A stretch of 64,000 bases of DNA from JBBRMW01 sp965246845 (GTDB lineage Bacteria > Chloroflexota > Anaerolineae > Aggregatilineales > UBA2796). Each line of letters begins with the position of its first letter. Within the stretch, counting starts at the first letter, position 1. The position numbers and the translations under genes are program-made. The DNA lies in NCBI GenBank assembly GCA_965246845.1, contig CBDFFR010000006.1, positions 1-64,000 of the forward strand. The letters are read 5' to 3'. This document shows, in pieces, positions 42,567 through 52,785 of the stretch. The notes under the pieces are model-generated. The model ran no database searches and was not told the DNA's origin. It saw only the letters and a list, made by a program, of their open reading frames with translations.

Positions 42567-42964
42567 GGCAACCGCTCGTAGAGTTCGACCAGCACGCCAA
42601 AGGCGCTCTTCGGGTGGATGAAGATATAGCGACGGCCTTCGCTGTTGACCTTCGGCGCGTCGTTGATCAGTTCGATGTTGGCAGCACGCAGCTTATCGAG
42701 CATCGGATCGAGCGCGGGGACTTCGATACACAGGTGATGCAACCCCGCGCCGCGCTTCGCAAGGTACTTTGCCACACCACTCGTCTCGTTGAGCGGTGCG
42801 AGCAATTCTATTTCGCTTTCGCCGAGCGGCAGAAATGCGATTTGTACCTCTTCGCCAGCGTTACGTTCCTGCTTCGCGAGCGGCAGGCCGAGCGCATCCC
42901 GCCAGAAGCCGAGCGCGGCCTCCATATCTTCGACTACGATTGCCAGATGATGCAGCGTTACCAA
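42563..42964 (-). CDS. mce: Methylmalonyl-CoA epimerase
   Basis: A 133-residue VOC-fold enzyme that interconverts (R)- and (S)-methylmalonyl-CoA in propionate metabolism. The metal ligands fit: HHLAIVVEDMEAALGFWRD, SEIELLAPLNETSGVAKYLA, GAGLHHLCIEV and GVLVELYERLP. The start is taken as TTG at 42964 (TTGGTAACGCTG), which gives the usual N-terminus; the frame is open upstream without a plausible ATG. The mutase partner is not in the window. Confidence 0.88.
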   Translation of the reverse strand: MVTLHHLAIVVEDMEAALGFWRDALGLPLAKQERNAGEEVQIAFLPLGESEIELLAPLNETSGVAKYLAKRGAGLHHLCIEVPALDPMLDKLRAANIELINDAPKVNSEGRRYIFIHPKSAFGVLVELYERLP

Positions 42965-43089
42965 CCGATTGCCCTTTGTTTTATACGGGAATTGTAGTCG
43001 GGGATCGGCAAAAGCGGGAAGAACCGCTACAATAAGGCAAATTCGGAGCTGCGTTCCTATTTTATCGGCTCTGCAAAGGATCAATACGC

Positions 43090-45428
43090 ATGTCGAATGT
43101 TCAGCGGTCGAAGTTGGCCCCTGATGTAGAAAAGCGGCTGCGCGCCCTCGCCGCTGATGAGAATGAAAAAGTCGTCGCCCGCGCTCGCGCCGTGCTTCGG
43201 TCCTATGAGGGCGCGGACCCGGCATCGATTGGCGCGGAATTGAACATGAGCGAGGCGGGAGTCCGCCATTGGGTGAAGCAGTTCCGCTCGAAGGGTGTCA
43301 ACGCGCTCAGTGGTGAGTCGCCCGACCCGGCACTGGATGCGGATTTGTCCGCGCCCGTAGCGACGCCAGAACCCGCCCCGCAAATCGAAGAACCCGCGCT
43401 GGAACTTCCGACTCCTGTAGCAGATGCTGAGCCAGAAGCGTTGGTAACCGAAGCTGCACCAGCCGCCGACGAGAAGCCGCGCCGGGGTCGAAAGCCGCGC
43501 GTTGCGAAAGCCGAACCTGTTCAGGAGTCGCTGCCCGGTCCCGCCGCCGCCGCCGCGCCTGACGTGCCGCCCGAAGTTGAGACCTCGACGCCTGCACCGG
43601 AAGTGGTCGCGGAAAATCCGCGCCGGGGTCGCAAGCCAAAAGCTGCCGTCGAACCCGAACCGACACCCGTTGTAGAACCGGAAAAGCCACGTCGCGGTCG
43701 CAAGCCGAAAGCTGCGCCGGAAGCCATCGCGGAGGCTTCACCTGAACTTGTTCAGGAGACCCTCGCGGATACGCTTGCGCCCGAAGTCGAAGCGCCCGAA
43801 CCCGTAGCGGAGAAGCCGCGTCGCGGTCGTAAGCCGAAGGCCGCGCCGGGAGTCGAAACGCCGACGCCTGCTGCCGAAATCATAGCGGAGAAGCCGCGTC
43901 GCGGTCGTAAGCCGAAAGCTGCGACCGTTGCGGAATTCGAGCCGACCGCGCTCCCACCGATCATCGAACTGCTCACAGAACCGGAACCCCTCCCGCCACC
44001 GGAACCGCCAATCACGACCGTGCGCGGTCTTGTCGATAAATATGGCGTGAATCTGGACCACGCGCGCTACGTGACCGATCTCGCTTATCGGCTCTTCGAC
44101 GCGACCGCCGAAATCCACCGCCTGCCCGACAACGAGCGGCGGCTGCTGGAGGCCGGGGCGCTGCTGCACGGTATCGCGGATCATCTCGACCCGGATAATC
44201 ACCAGATGCGCGCTCGCGACATCATCCTTGAGACGCCACTCGAACAATTCACTGCCAATGAAAAGGTGATGGTCGCGCTGCTGGCCGCCTTCCACCGCCG
44301 CCGCGTGCGCCCGGAACGCGACCCGGCCTTTACCGAACTGCCTGAACCGCTGCAAAATGATACGCTCGCGCTCGCAGCGCTGCTGCGCATCGCGGGACGG
44401 GCTGGATGGTTCCGGCGCGCATTCCCACGCAGATCGACTCCGCGACCTTCGATGATCACGATCTGACGATCCTGCTCACGGGCGATCAGGCTGAAACCGA
44501 CGCCGTGCGTGCTTATGCCAAAGCTGACCTGTGGGAGCGCGTCTTCGGGCAGCGCGTCACGCTGGAAAAAGTCGCGGAGCCGGGCGCTGACGCGCCGCAA
44601 ATCCCGATCCTGACCGCGCCGCGCCGCACTGATGCGCGACAACATGCCGCGATCTGGTGCTGACGCTCGACCCCTCGATGAGCGCCGAACGCGCGATCCG
44701 CAAACTTGGTCTGCACTTCATCGACCGCACGGATCGGCTCGCGACGCAGGTCAAAGCGGGCGACGACCGCCGCTTGAACGCCTTCGCGCGCGAACTGGAC
44801 CGCGTGCGTGGCCTCATCACGCTTGCGCTGCCGGAGCGCAACCCGGCAGATGTGGATCGGCTGACGCGGCAAATACAGGACGCGGTGATTGGCTACGCGA
44901 TTCATGACCGCGCCGCTGCTCATCGCGGATGATGTCGACGACCCGAACGCGGGTATCGTCGCGGAGCGCATGGAAAGCTGGCGCGACCTCGCGCGGGTCA
45001 AGCTAGGCGCTATCGACTTCGATCTGTATACCCAGACGATGGAAGAACTACGCAAGGCGTTCGTGTGGGACCCGGACGGCGATACGGGTGCGCTGATCAC
45101 GACGTTGATCGCGCCAACCGTGTGGGCGCAGCTTGCCGAACTGCGCGACGTGGTAGAGCGCGGCGATTCGGTGCGTGATGCGCTGATCGCGGCGCGGCGC
45201 TTGCAGGACGACCTGATCTACTTCCGCTCGTTGCTCGGGACGGAGACGGTACAAGCGCTGGACATCCTCTCGCCGTTCGAGAACTACCTGAGCGCCATCG
45301 AAATCGTGCAGGTAATCATGGAAACGCTGCGCACCGACCCGGCTTCGGCGGCACTTCGTGCCACACAGGAGTTACTCCTGAACGAGTTCGCGGATGGCTC
45401 TGCCGTCGATCTGGGCATCGGTGAATAG
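43090..45428 (+). pseudogene. HTH, basic-repeat linker, Ppx-type HD and CHAD-like protein, frameshifted
   Basis: An estimated 775 residues. Residues 8-75: helix-turn-helix (IGAELNMSEAGVRHWVKQF). Residues about 128-280: Pro/Ala/Glu linker with five copies of PRRGRKP, similar to AT-hooks. Residues about 320-440: HD-like domain related to the Ppx/GppA C-terminus, with LLEAGALLHGIADHLDP (HD is HG, so metal binding is lost) and VMVALLAAFHRRRVRPE. The first frame stops at 44466. Other frames continue with DLTILLTGDQAETDAV (about 44460), LGLHFIDRTDRLATQV, and ALIAARRLQDDLIYFRSLLG ending at 45428, a CHAD-like helical region. Shifts lie near 44400, 44655 and 44920. CHAD domains bind polyphosphate, so I infer a DNA-polyphosphate tether. 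Confidence 0.65.
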
Positions 45429-45496
45429 CGTGACCTTCCGGCGTTCGGTGGCGCTCGCCCTCGCGACGCCGTAGGCTTCAAGCGCGAAAGCGCGAG

Positions 45497-46621
45497 TTAG
45501 TCCACTGTAACGATCAGGATGTCTTCGTAAACGCCCGGCGCGTAATCCCCTGTGCCGTCGTTAATGTCGGCGTCCTGCTCGATGTACGACTCAATCGTGT
45601 ACGTCTCGCCCCGATTGCCAGCCGGTGATGATCGTCACATCGAAGGCGCAATAGTGTGTCGTATCGAGTTTCTTTTCGTAGTGAAATATCTGTTCCTGCG
45701 GCACAGGCGAACCATTCACCAGAATGGATACCGTTCGGTGCGCGAGGTTCTGGCGAAGCAGCGATTGTGTCTTGGCACACCAGCCGGAAACAAAGCCATA
45801 CGTTTGCTTCGCTGGGATGCGAACGTTGTAGGTATTGGCTTCCGGCTCGTGCGGGTCCACCAACTCAAGATCGCCCCACAGGTTTTTTTACTGCGTCCGC
45901 TTCGGTCTGATTCTTCGGACGTCGGAAGGTGAGCGGCGGCGCAGCGGGCGTCGGTGTGGCGGTCGGGCGTGTTGGCCGCGCGGTCGGCGTGGGTTTGATT
46001 AGTGTCGGCGTCGGCGCAGCGGGTGGATTCAAGAGCAGCGTATCGAGGATGGCCTGTGTCGTCGCTTGCAGGCGCGCGTCGGCGGCATCAATTTGCAAGA
46101 CCTGCACATGGATCACGCGCTTTCCGTCTTCGATTTCCGCGACATACCACGTCGATTGCGAAAGCTGCTCCACGTCCTCAGCGACGCCGCGTAGAAAATC
46201 GACGCGGATTGCTGCACCAAGCTGGCCGAGTTTGCCCGAATGCACCTCGCCCACACTTTGCACGAGCGCAACCCCGAATCCCTTGCGCACCCTTTGCAGT
46301 ACATCGGCAGGGGTCTTCGCATTGCCGCCTGGATCGGATTGCTCGTAGTAGGTCGCGGCGTCCGAGAAGCCAATCGTAATCGTCGCTTGCGCACTCTTAC
46401 CCGTACCAAGCGATAAAATAAACGTGGATGCGTCTGCGGGAGGCAAGGTCCAACCCTGCGGCACTTTGATCTGAAAGGCGTTTCGACGCCGCTGTGTAGA
46501 CGACTGCCTTGCTCATATCATAAGGGTCAGGCGTCCCTTGCGCGGCAAGGCTCGTCTGTGCTGCGCCGAATGTGGCAGCTATCAACGAAAATGTGAAAAG
46601 AAAGCCTGTAAGCGAACGCAT
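45497..46621 (-). pseudogene. Exported protein paralogous to the FKBP fusion protein, frameshifted
   Basis: Signal peptide MRSLTGFLFTFSLIAATFGA, then DPYDMSKAVVYTA. After a shift near 46480 it reads IKVPQGWTLPPADASTFILS, ADVLQRVRKGFGVALVQSVG and VIHVQVLQIDAADARLQATT, followed by a Thr/Pro linker. After a shift at the T7 run near 45886 it reads WGDLELVDPHEPEANTYNVR and QIFHYEKKLDTTHYCAFDV. After another near 45615 it ends VYEDILIVTVD at a TAA (45497). The 150-residue core matches the domain before the FKBP part of the neighbouring gene (DMSKATVYSA, KAKTITEALNLIKTNN, DPRIKDTIQKMLDTLV), so the two arose by duplication. Function unknown. Confidence 0.7.
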
Positions 46622-46750
46622 TGGGTATCGCACTCCATCCTCCCGCGCGGTCTGGCTGCGCCTGTGCAATACTGTACCCGAAATTTGTAAAGAGATGTAG
46701 CAAAGAACCTTACGATTTTTCTGCGCTTGGCATCCAGCAATAAATTTAAT

Positions 46751-46865
46751 GGTGGGTCGGTCAAGCCCGACCCCTACATGTTCGCACGCATGATGTAGGG
46801 GCGGGGCTCGACCCGCCCGGTTTGATAATCCGAAGACGGGTCGGATTTAGCCGACCCCTACACAG
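46751..46865. repeat. Intergenic inverted repeats, family 1 variant (triple)
   Basis: Three related units: GGTGGGTCGGTCAAGCCCGA with CCCCTACATG, TGTAGGGGCGGGGCTCGACC with CGCCC, and GACGGGTCGGATTTAGCCGA with CCCCTACAC. They fill the gap between the two paralogous genes. Confidence 0.75.
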
Positions 46866-46875
46866 AGGAAACGAT

Positions 46876-48379
46876 TTACTTCACGTTCACCAATTCGACC
46901 TCGAACAAGAGCGTGCTGTTCGCGGGGATTTTTATCGCCCTGCGCCTGCGCACCGTAGGCGAGTTCCGGCGGGATTGTCAGACGGCGCTTGCCCCCGACC
47001 TTCATCCCCACGAGGCCTTCATCCCAACCCTTGATAACCCGTCCCGCACCAAGCTGGACGTCGAAGGTATCCGGCGTCTTGCCATAGGACGAGTCGAATT
47101 CCGTACCGTTGAGCAGCGTACCGCGATACTTGACGGTAACGGTTTTGCCCGTCTCCGCAAGCGCGCCCGTGCCGACCGTCAAATCTTCGATCTTGAGGCC
47201 GGAAGCGGTGATCGTGCCGGGTGCGCCTGTCGGTGTGCCGGGTCCGGGGGTGTTGGTGATCGTCGCAGTCGGGGTCGCCGTGTTGGTCGGCGTGAGTGCG
47301 ATGATCTCGTTGCCAAGCGCGGTGGCCGTGACGAGCAGCGGGTGTAGCGTCGCGGTCGGGGTCGCGGTCGGGATGTTGGTCGCATTCACGACGAGGGTAT
47401 CCAGCATCTTCTGGATCGTGTCCTTGATGCGCGGATCGGACCCGACGTTGTACTGCGACTGGATATAGACCACCTGCGAGCCACCCTCGACATCCACTGC
47501 GAGGAGCGTAATCTGCGAGGGCTGTGTCCCCTGCTGAATATTCCCGGCGGTCTGCACGCTGAGGGTCTGCCCATCCAGCTTGCCGATTTTGCCCGGTGTT
47601 ACATCGCCGAATTTCGGGCTGGTGGGGCTATCGGCCTGCGTGTTGTTGGTCTTGATCAGGTTCAGCGCTTCGGTAATTGTCTTCGCCTTGCCCGTCGGAT
47701 CGACTTCGCTGTAGAACGCTTTGGTATCGATCAGGCTGACATTAATGACGGCCTGCGGATTGGCCTGCGCGCCATACAGGAAGGTATAGCTATACGGGCT
47801 TGTCGGGTTGGGTGTGGGCGGCGTCCACGAGGGCGGCACGCTCATCTGAATCACGTTTTGCGGCGCCGAGTAAACCGTCGCCTTGCTCATATCGAACGCA
47901 TTCAGGTCGATTGTCGCTGTCGGCGCGGGGGTGAGCGTCGGCGCGAGGGTCGCGGTCGGCGGCGTCGGCGGCTGGAACATGCCCGCGAACGGCTGCACGC
48001 CGAAATTGCGCAGGAGCAGGAAGACGGCGATGAGCAGCACCACCACTTCAATGGCGGTGAAAATGCGGCCAATCGTGTTACCGGTCGGCTTCGCTGCTAC
48101 GGTCGGCACAGCGCCGCCCAGGACATCGGCGTACCACCACCATTCGCTGCGCGGGTGCGCGCTCGCGCCTTCGGGCATAGTCACATATTCGGCGTTCTGA
48201 ACGAGCATTCGGTCGGCGGCTTCGAGCCGTTTGGCCTGATCAGTCGTCAGGTCGGCGCGGATCGGTTCAAGGTGGCTGCGCGCTTCGAGCCAGGGGGTCG
48301 CATCGCCAGCCGCAGGAGATTTGACGCCCGCTTCGTAAGTCGCGAGCAGGCTATCGGGGGTCGTCGGCATATCGGTCAT
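46876..48379 (-). CDS. Membrane-anchored FKBP-type peptidyl-prolyl isomerase fusion (one frameshift near the end)
   Basis: About 500 residues. A cytoplasmic N-terminus (PTTPDSLLATYEAGVKS, SHLEPIRADLTTDQAKRLE) leads to one span FTAIEVVVLLIAVFLLLRNF, a Thr/Pro linker, then the domain shared with the upstream paralog (DMSKATVYSAPQNVIQMSVP), a second Thr/Pro linker, and a C-terminal FKBP domain: VTVKYRGTLLNGTEFDSSYG, VIKGWDEGLVGMKVGGKRRL, TIPPELAYGAQAQGDK. A one-base shift in the A/T run near 46936 hides the normal end, IPANSTLLFEVELVNVK, with stop at 46876; uncorrected, the frame runs to 46847. The ATG at 48379 follows GGAG. The isomerase would act outside the membrane on exported proteins. Confidence 0.82.
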
Positions 48380-48530
48380 TCGAGAAACTCCACAGACGCA
48401 AATAGGGGATTGATCGCAGGCGCGACCAGAGAAAATGCAACCGCGCAAGTATATCATTTATCTAACGATGCGGGGCAAACGCACTCAGGATTCGCTCACA
48501 TGCTGGTTTTCCGGAAAATGGCGCGCATTG

Positions 48531-48610
48531 TATAGAGGCGGACCTGTGTGTCCGCCCACAAAGCCGGATCGGGCAAGCCGCGACCCCTAAAATCGCGCGC
48601 TTCGGTGTAG
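48531..48610. repeat. Intergenic inverted repeat, family 1 (composite copy)
   Basis: TAGAGGCGGACCTGTGTGTC with CGCCCAC, then GGATCGGGCAAGCCGCGACC with CCTAAAATCGCGCGC and GGTGTAG. It ends five bases before the TATAAT at 48615 that probably serves the aldolase gene. Confidence 0.78.
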
Positions 48611-48656
48611 GCGCTATAATCGGGCGCATGTTTTACCCGAATAAGGAAATCACGCG

Positions 48657-49754
48657 ATGAACGCTGTAGCTGAAACGACCACGCTGACCATCGACCGTAT
48701 TGCAGAATATCTCGGCAAGGATGCCGATACGCTGCTCAACCATGTGAGCCATACCGTCCCGAAGGAACACCTGCACCTGCCCGGACCGGATTTCATCGAC
48801 CGCGTGTGGAGCATCTCGAACCGCTCCCCGCAGGTCCTGCGCAGCCTCGCCGCGCTCTACAATCACGGGCGGCTGGCGGGTACGGGCTACGTCTCGATTT
48901 TGCCCGTCGATCAGGGCATTGAACACAGCGCGGGTGCATCCTTTGCGAAGAACCCGGCCTATTTCGACCCGGAAAATATCGTGAAGCTGGCAATCGAGGG
49001 CGGCTGTAACGCGGTTACGTCCACGTTCGGCGTGCTGGGCGCGGTCGCGCGCAAATACGCGCACAAAATCCCGTTCATGGTCAAGCTCAATCACAACGAA
49101 TTGCTGACCTATCCGAACAAGGCCGAAGAAATCATGTTCGGGCAGGTCGAGGATGCGTGGAATATGGGATGTGTAGCGGTCGGCGCGACCGTGTACTTCG
49201 GCTCGGAAGACGCGACGCGCGAAATCGTGGAAGTCTCGGAAGCGTTCGAGCGGGCGCATGAACTCGGCATGGCGACCGTGCTGTGGTGCTATACGCGCAA
49301 CAAGGCGTTCAGCATCAACGGTGTGAACCACGAGACGAGCGCGGACCTGACCGGGCAGGCCAACCACCTCGGCGTGACCATCCAGGCCGACATCATCAAG
49401 CAGAAGCTGCCGACGCAGAACGGCGGGTTCAAGGCGCTCAACACGGGCGGCTCCTCCTACGGCAAGCTGGACGAGCGGATTTACTCCGAATTGACCACCG
49501 ACAACCCGATTGACCTGACGCGCTATCAGGTCCTGAACTGCTACATGGGGCGCGCCGGACTGATCAATTCCGGCGGCGCGAGCGGCAAGAACGACCTCGC
49601 GGAAGCGATCACGACGGCGGTGATCAACAAGCGCGCGGGTGGAACCGGGCTGATCAGCGGGCGCAAGGCGTTTCAACGTCCAATGGCCGAAGGCGCGGCG
49701 CTGTTGAACGCAATTCAGGATGTGTATTTGTGCAAGGATGTGACAATCGCGTAG
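48657..49754 (+). CDS. Class I fructose-bisphosphate aldolase (DhnA/FbaB type)
   Basis: A 365-residue enzyme that cleaves fructose 1,6-bisphosphate in glycolysis. Hallmarks: YVSILPVDQGIEHSAGASFA, FDPENIVKLAIEGGCNAVTS, IPFMVKLNHNELLTYPNK, GCVAVGATVYFGSEDA, a Schiff-base-type region around LGVTIQADIIKQKLPT, and LINSGGASGKNDLAEAI for phosphate binding. AAGGA lies before the ATG. TATAAT at 48615-48620 is a likely minus-10 box, but no good minus-35 is seen. The next gene is 60 bases on. Confidence 0.92.
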   Translation: MNAVAETTTLTIDRIAEYLGKDADTLLNHVSHTVPKEHLHLPGPDFIDRVWSISNRSPQVLRSLAALYNHGRLAGTGYVSILPVDQGIEHSAGASFAKNPAYFDPENIVKLAIEGGCNAVTSTFGVLGAVARKYAHKIPFMVKLNHNELLTYPNKAEEIMFGQVEDAWNMGCVAVGATVYFGSEDATREIVEVSEAFERAHELGMATVLWCYTRNKAFSINGVNHETSADLTGQANHLGVTIQADIIKQKLPTQNGGFKALNTGGSSYGKLDERIYSELTTDNPIDLTRYQVLNCYMGRAGLINSGGASGKNDLAEAITTAVINKRAGGTGLISGRKAFQRPMAEGAALLNAIQDVYLCKDVTIA

Positions 49755-49814
49755 GCTTTACCGTGCGAACTTATGAAGCATCCCTGCGCACCCTTGATTA
49801 CCGAGAGTGTCTTT

Positions 49815-51803
49815 ATGTTTCTAAATAGGAGGCGCGCCTTACCTCTTGTGGGGTTTGGCGCTGCGTCGGTCATCCTTTTTGCCGCGCAAGCCGCGATGTT
49901 CCGCAATCCGCAAAACCAGCCAGTATGGGGCTGGATTGCGGTGATGTTTGCAGGATTGGCGACAATAATGGCTTTTTCCGGGCGCAGGCTCATCGTTCCA
50001 CGTCCGGAAAATAAATTTATCGCTGATGCGGGGCTGACGTTCCGCTGGAAGTGGTGCGTGATAGCGCTTGCGCTTGTCGTCGTTGTGACCTGGCGCTCGA
50101 TGCTGTCAGGTTCATTTGTCGAGTGTATGGTCGTTTGGGTTGCCTGCATGTTCGCGCTCGCCCGCTCCTTCGGCGTAAGGCTGTCCATGCCATCTCGCCT
50201 CGAATCTGCAACTCTCGCTGGATTGTTCAGCATTGCACTCCTGTTGCACATTACCGATCTAAATAACACACCATATCTTCTGGATCAGGACGAGGGAATC
50301 TTTGCGCTCAATGGGGTTGCGATTCAGCAAGCCGCCTTTCAAATCAACCCATTCGCGCCCGGCGCACAGTCGCATCCCAATTTGTATCAAGCATGGATTG
50401 GTTTATCGATCAGCGTGCTTGGGCAGACGGTCGCGGCTGCCCGCTTCCCCTCCGCGCTGATTGGGGCGCTCGGTGTGCCTGCGCTGTACCTGCTCGGCAG
50501 AGAACTGTTCGGACGCAGTGTCGGCCTCGCGTCTGCGCTGTTCATGCTCGCGTGGCCTTTCCATGTACAATTCAGCCGTTTGGCACTCAACCAGCCCGCC
50601 GACCCGCTATTTGGAACGCTTGCATTTTTCTTCTTGCTGCGCGGATTGCGTGGGCGGACACACAATTTCGCACTGTGCGGTATCTGCCTCGGACTTGCAC
50701 AGCTATTTTATCTTGGCGGTCGGCTGCTCCCATTCGTGATGCTGGTGTATCTTCTATGGATTGCATGGCGTGAACGCACGACAATTAACAAGCAGTGGCG
50801 TTACCTCTTTGTCGTTCCGGTTGCGGCGCTGATCGTCACGCTCCCGCAGAATGCGTATCTCGTGCAATCCGGCCAACCGCTCACGACGCGAAGCTGGAAT
50901 AACTTCCTGCTGAATAGCCGTGTCGAAACACAGAGTGGCGAGTCACTTTGGGAGGGCTGGGATAAACAAGTCTACAACTCGTTTTTTGCGTTGTTTACTG
51001 TACCCGATCAGAACTGGTATGGAGACAGCTCCAATCTTTTAGGGCTGGCAGGCGGTCCGCTGCTGCTAATCGGTGTGGCGGTCACTATCCTTTCGATGTG
51101 GCGAGCGCCGAAGAGCGTACTGCCATTGGGATGGGCACTGGCGGTGATCCTCGGCGGTTCGACATTCGCGCTCTTTCCGCCTCAATACCAACGCTACTTT
51201 CCCGGCGTCTCTGCGTTCGCGCTTCTTGTCGGTCTAGGCGCGGCAGGAATTGCCAACGCCCTTTCTGCGCTGCTTCCAAAGCCACCCGATCATGCGAGCA
51301 TTGTGGTTTCGGCGGGGCTGCTGCTTTTCGCTTTCAACTTTGCATTTCTGGTGCTAATTTACATTCCAGAACGACGCTATTTTGCCAACCGCCCTAATCA
51401 GGTTACCAATCTACTCGCGCAGATCATGCAAACCGCCGCCAATCGCGGTCAGCAAGTCGTTGTTTTTGCTAATCCATACCCGAAAGCAGATAGCGCAATC
51501 AGTAAAGTCTATCTTGCCCCGGAAATCTATTTCTCAAACGGGGTGGATAATACTACCGTTGTTCAATATTTGATGGGCGCGCGCTCATATGAGGTTGTAA
51601 ATATTCCATTTACCAGCGAAGCAGCCGAGTCCCGCCTCGATTTTCACAGACCTTTTGTTATCATCGTACCATTGATCTATGCGAATGCCTTCAATCAACT
51701 CACCCAAATTGAACATCCAGGCGGGGAGCCATTTGTCATCCGAATCACCGAGGACGCTCAACCTGCATTTTTCATGTATCAAAGCACCGATGGCTTGCCA
51801 TGA
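49815..51803 (+). CDS. GT39/ArnT-like polyprenyl-phosphate-sugar glycosyltransferase
   Basis: A 662-residue membrane protein with about 12 spans. The first outer loop contains YLLDQDEGIFALNGVAIQQA, the acidic motif expected in GT-C enzymes that use a lipid-linked sugar, followed by SHPNLYQAWIGLSISVLGQT and FGRSVGLASALFMLAWPFHV. The C-terminal about 100 residues are a soluble outer domain (RGQQVVVFANPYPKADSAIS). The ATG at 49815 opens the first span; an ATG 14 codons earlier (49773) is possible. Acceptor and sugar are unknown. The DNA is slightly richer in AT than the aldolase gene before it. Confidence 0.8.
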   Translation: MFLNRRRALPLVGFGAASVILFAAQAAMFRNPQNQPVWGWIAVMFAGLATIMAFSGRRLIVPRPENKFIADAGLTFRWKWCVIALALVVVVTWRSMLSGSFVECMVVWVACMFALARSFGVRLSMPSRLESATLAGLFSIALLLHITDLNNTPYLLDQDEGIFALNGVAIQQAAFQINPFAPGAQSHPNLYQAWIGLSISVLGQTVAAARFPSALIGALGVPALYLLGRELFGRSVGLASALFMLAWPFHVQFSRLALNQPADPLFGTLAFFFLLRGLRGRTHNFALCGICLGLAQLFYLGGRLLPFVMLVYLLWIAWRERTTINKQWRYLFVVPVAALIVTLPQNAYLVQSGQPLTTRSWNNFLLNSRVETQSGESLWEGWDKQVYNSFFALFTVPDQNWYGDSSNLLGLAGGPLLLIGVAVTILSMWRAPKSVLPLGWALAVILGGSTFALFPPQYQRYFPGVSAFALLVGLGAAGIANALSALLPKPPDHASIVVSAGLLLFAFNFAFLVLIYIPERRYFANRPNQVTNLLAQIMQTAANRGQQVVVFANPYPKADSAISKVYLAPEIYFSNGVDNTTVVQYLMGARSYEVVNIPFTSEAAESRLDFHRPFVIIVPLIYANAFNQLTQIEHPGGEPFVIRITEDAQPAFFMYQSTDGLP

Positions 51804-51824
51804 TTTTCTCGGTGGCTGAATATT

Positions 51825-52340
51825 ATGGGCAGTGAAGCGCAAGGCGCAGCCGCCACCGCAGACCGCTGGCTGACGATCAACCGCACGCTGGTCCTCATCA
51901 CGCAGGGGGACAGCGTGCTGCTCATGAAGCGGGCGCTCACGCGGCGCGTCTTCCCCGGCTACTACAATGGCATCGGCGGCCACCTCGAACGCGACGAGGA
52001 CCCGCTCGCCTGCGCGCTGCGCGAGACGCGCGAAGAGACCGGGCTGAACGTTCGTAACGTGCAGTTGCGCGGCGTCACGAACATCGACGCGGGCGGCGAA
52101 ACGGGCATCCTGCACTTCATCTTCACAGCGGAAGCGGACACCCGCGAAACTATCCCGTGCGACGAGGGCGAACTCGTCTGGGTCCCGCTGGATCAGGTCG
52201 GCGGGTTGAAGCTGGTCGAAGACCTGCCGCTGATCCTGCCGCGCCTGTTCGGACCTGCCGCATCGGATGCACCCTTTTTCGCGCATGTGAGTTATGATTC
52301 AAGCGATCACATGATCATTCGTTTTGCTGAGGGTTCGTGA
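51825..52340 (+). CDS. Nudix hydrolase
   Basis: A 171-residue MutT-like pyrophosphohydrolase. The Nudix box is complete: GGHLERDEDPLACALRETRE with ETGL. The N-terminal strand is LTINRTLVLITQGDSVLLMK, and a 16-residue Gly/Ala-rich start precedes it. The substrate is not predictable. The next reading frame starts immediately after its stop. Confidence 0.92.
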   Translation: MGSEAQGAAATADRWLTINRTLVLITQGDSVLLMKRALTRRVFPGYYNGIGGHLERDEDPLACALRETREETGLNVRNVQLRGVTNIDAGGETGILHFIFTAEADTRETIPCDEGELVWVPLDQVGGLKLVEDLPLILPRLFGPAASDAPFFAHVSYDSSDHMIIRFAEGS

Positions 52341-52341
52341 C

Positions 52342-52785
52342 TTGCCCGACACACGTTCTTTGCTGGTCAGCCAATTCGCTCGTGATACGCAAGCGCTGCG
52401 TGATGCGCTCATCGGCGTGACGCATTCGCATCTCTCCGACCCGACCTTCGGCGAACGGCTGACGCTGCGCGAGCGGCTTTCGCTCATTGCCGCGCATTAT
52501 TATCGACTGGGCGAAGCGATTGCCTACCGCACCGGGCAGCAGCCGGATTCGCCGCTCCCGGAAGATATGCTGTGGCGGCAGGAAGCCATCGCGGACCGGG
52601 ACGGTTGGCAGCTTGTCGCGCTGCTTGAGGATTTGGAAGAGGCGTGGCAGTTCTATCATGCGATGCTGCTCGACATCCCACCCAATGATCTCGAATGGCA
52701 TGTGCAGCACGTCAGTGGCGCGTTGAGCCGTCCCGCATTCGAGGCCAGCCGCGAAATCAATGCGTGGCGGTTGAGGTATCAATAG
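52342..52785 (+). CDS. Helical protein of unknown function (DinB-like)
   Basis: A 147-residue, all-helical protein: SLLVSQFARDTQALRDALIG, TLRERLSLIAAHYYRLGEAI, and WQLVALLEDLEEAWQFYHAM. Its size and amphipathic helices resemble DinB/YfiT four-helix bundles, but the three metal histidines are not clearly placed. The start is taken as TTG at 52342, after GAGG, directly after the Nudix stop. A TTG at 52324 in the same frame is also possible. The 3' end overlaps the convergent response regulator gene by 29 bases. Confidence 0.6.
   Translation: MPDTRSLLVSQFARDTQALRDALIGVTHSHLSDPTFGERLTLRERLSLIAAHYYRLGEAIAYRTGQQPDSPLPEDMLWRQEAIADRDGWQLVALLEDLEEAWQFYHAMLLDIPPNDLEWHVQHVSGALSRPAFEASREINAWRLRYQ

Noticed and set aside
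43470..43930. Spaced direct repeats resembling a CRISPR array
   Set aside because: The repeats are in frame, encode PRRGRKP motifs, have irregular spacing and lie in a coding region.
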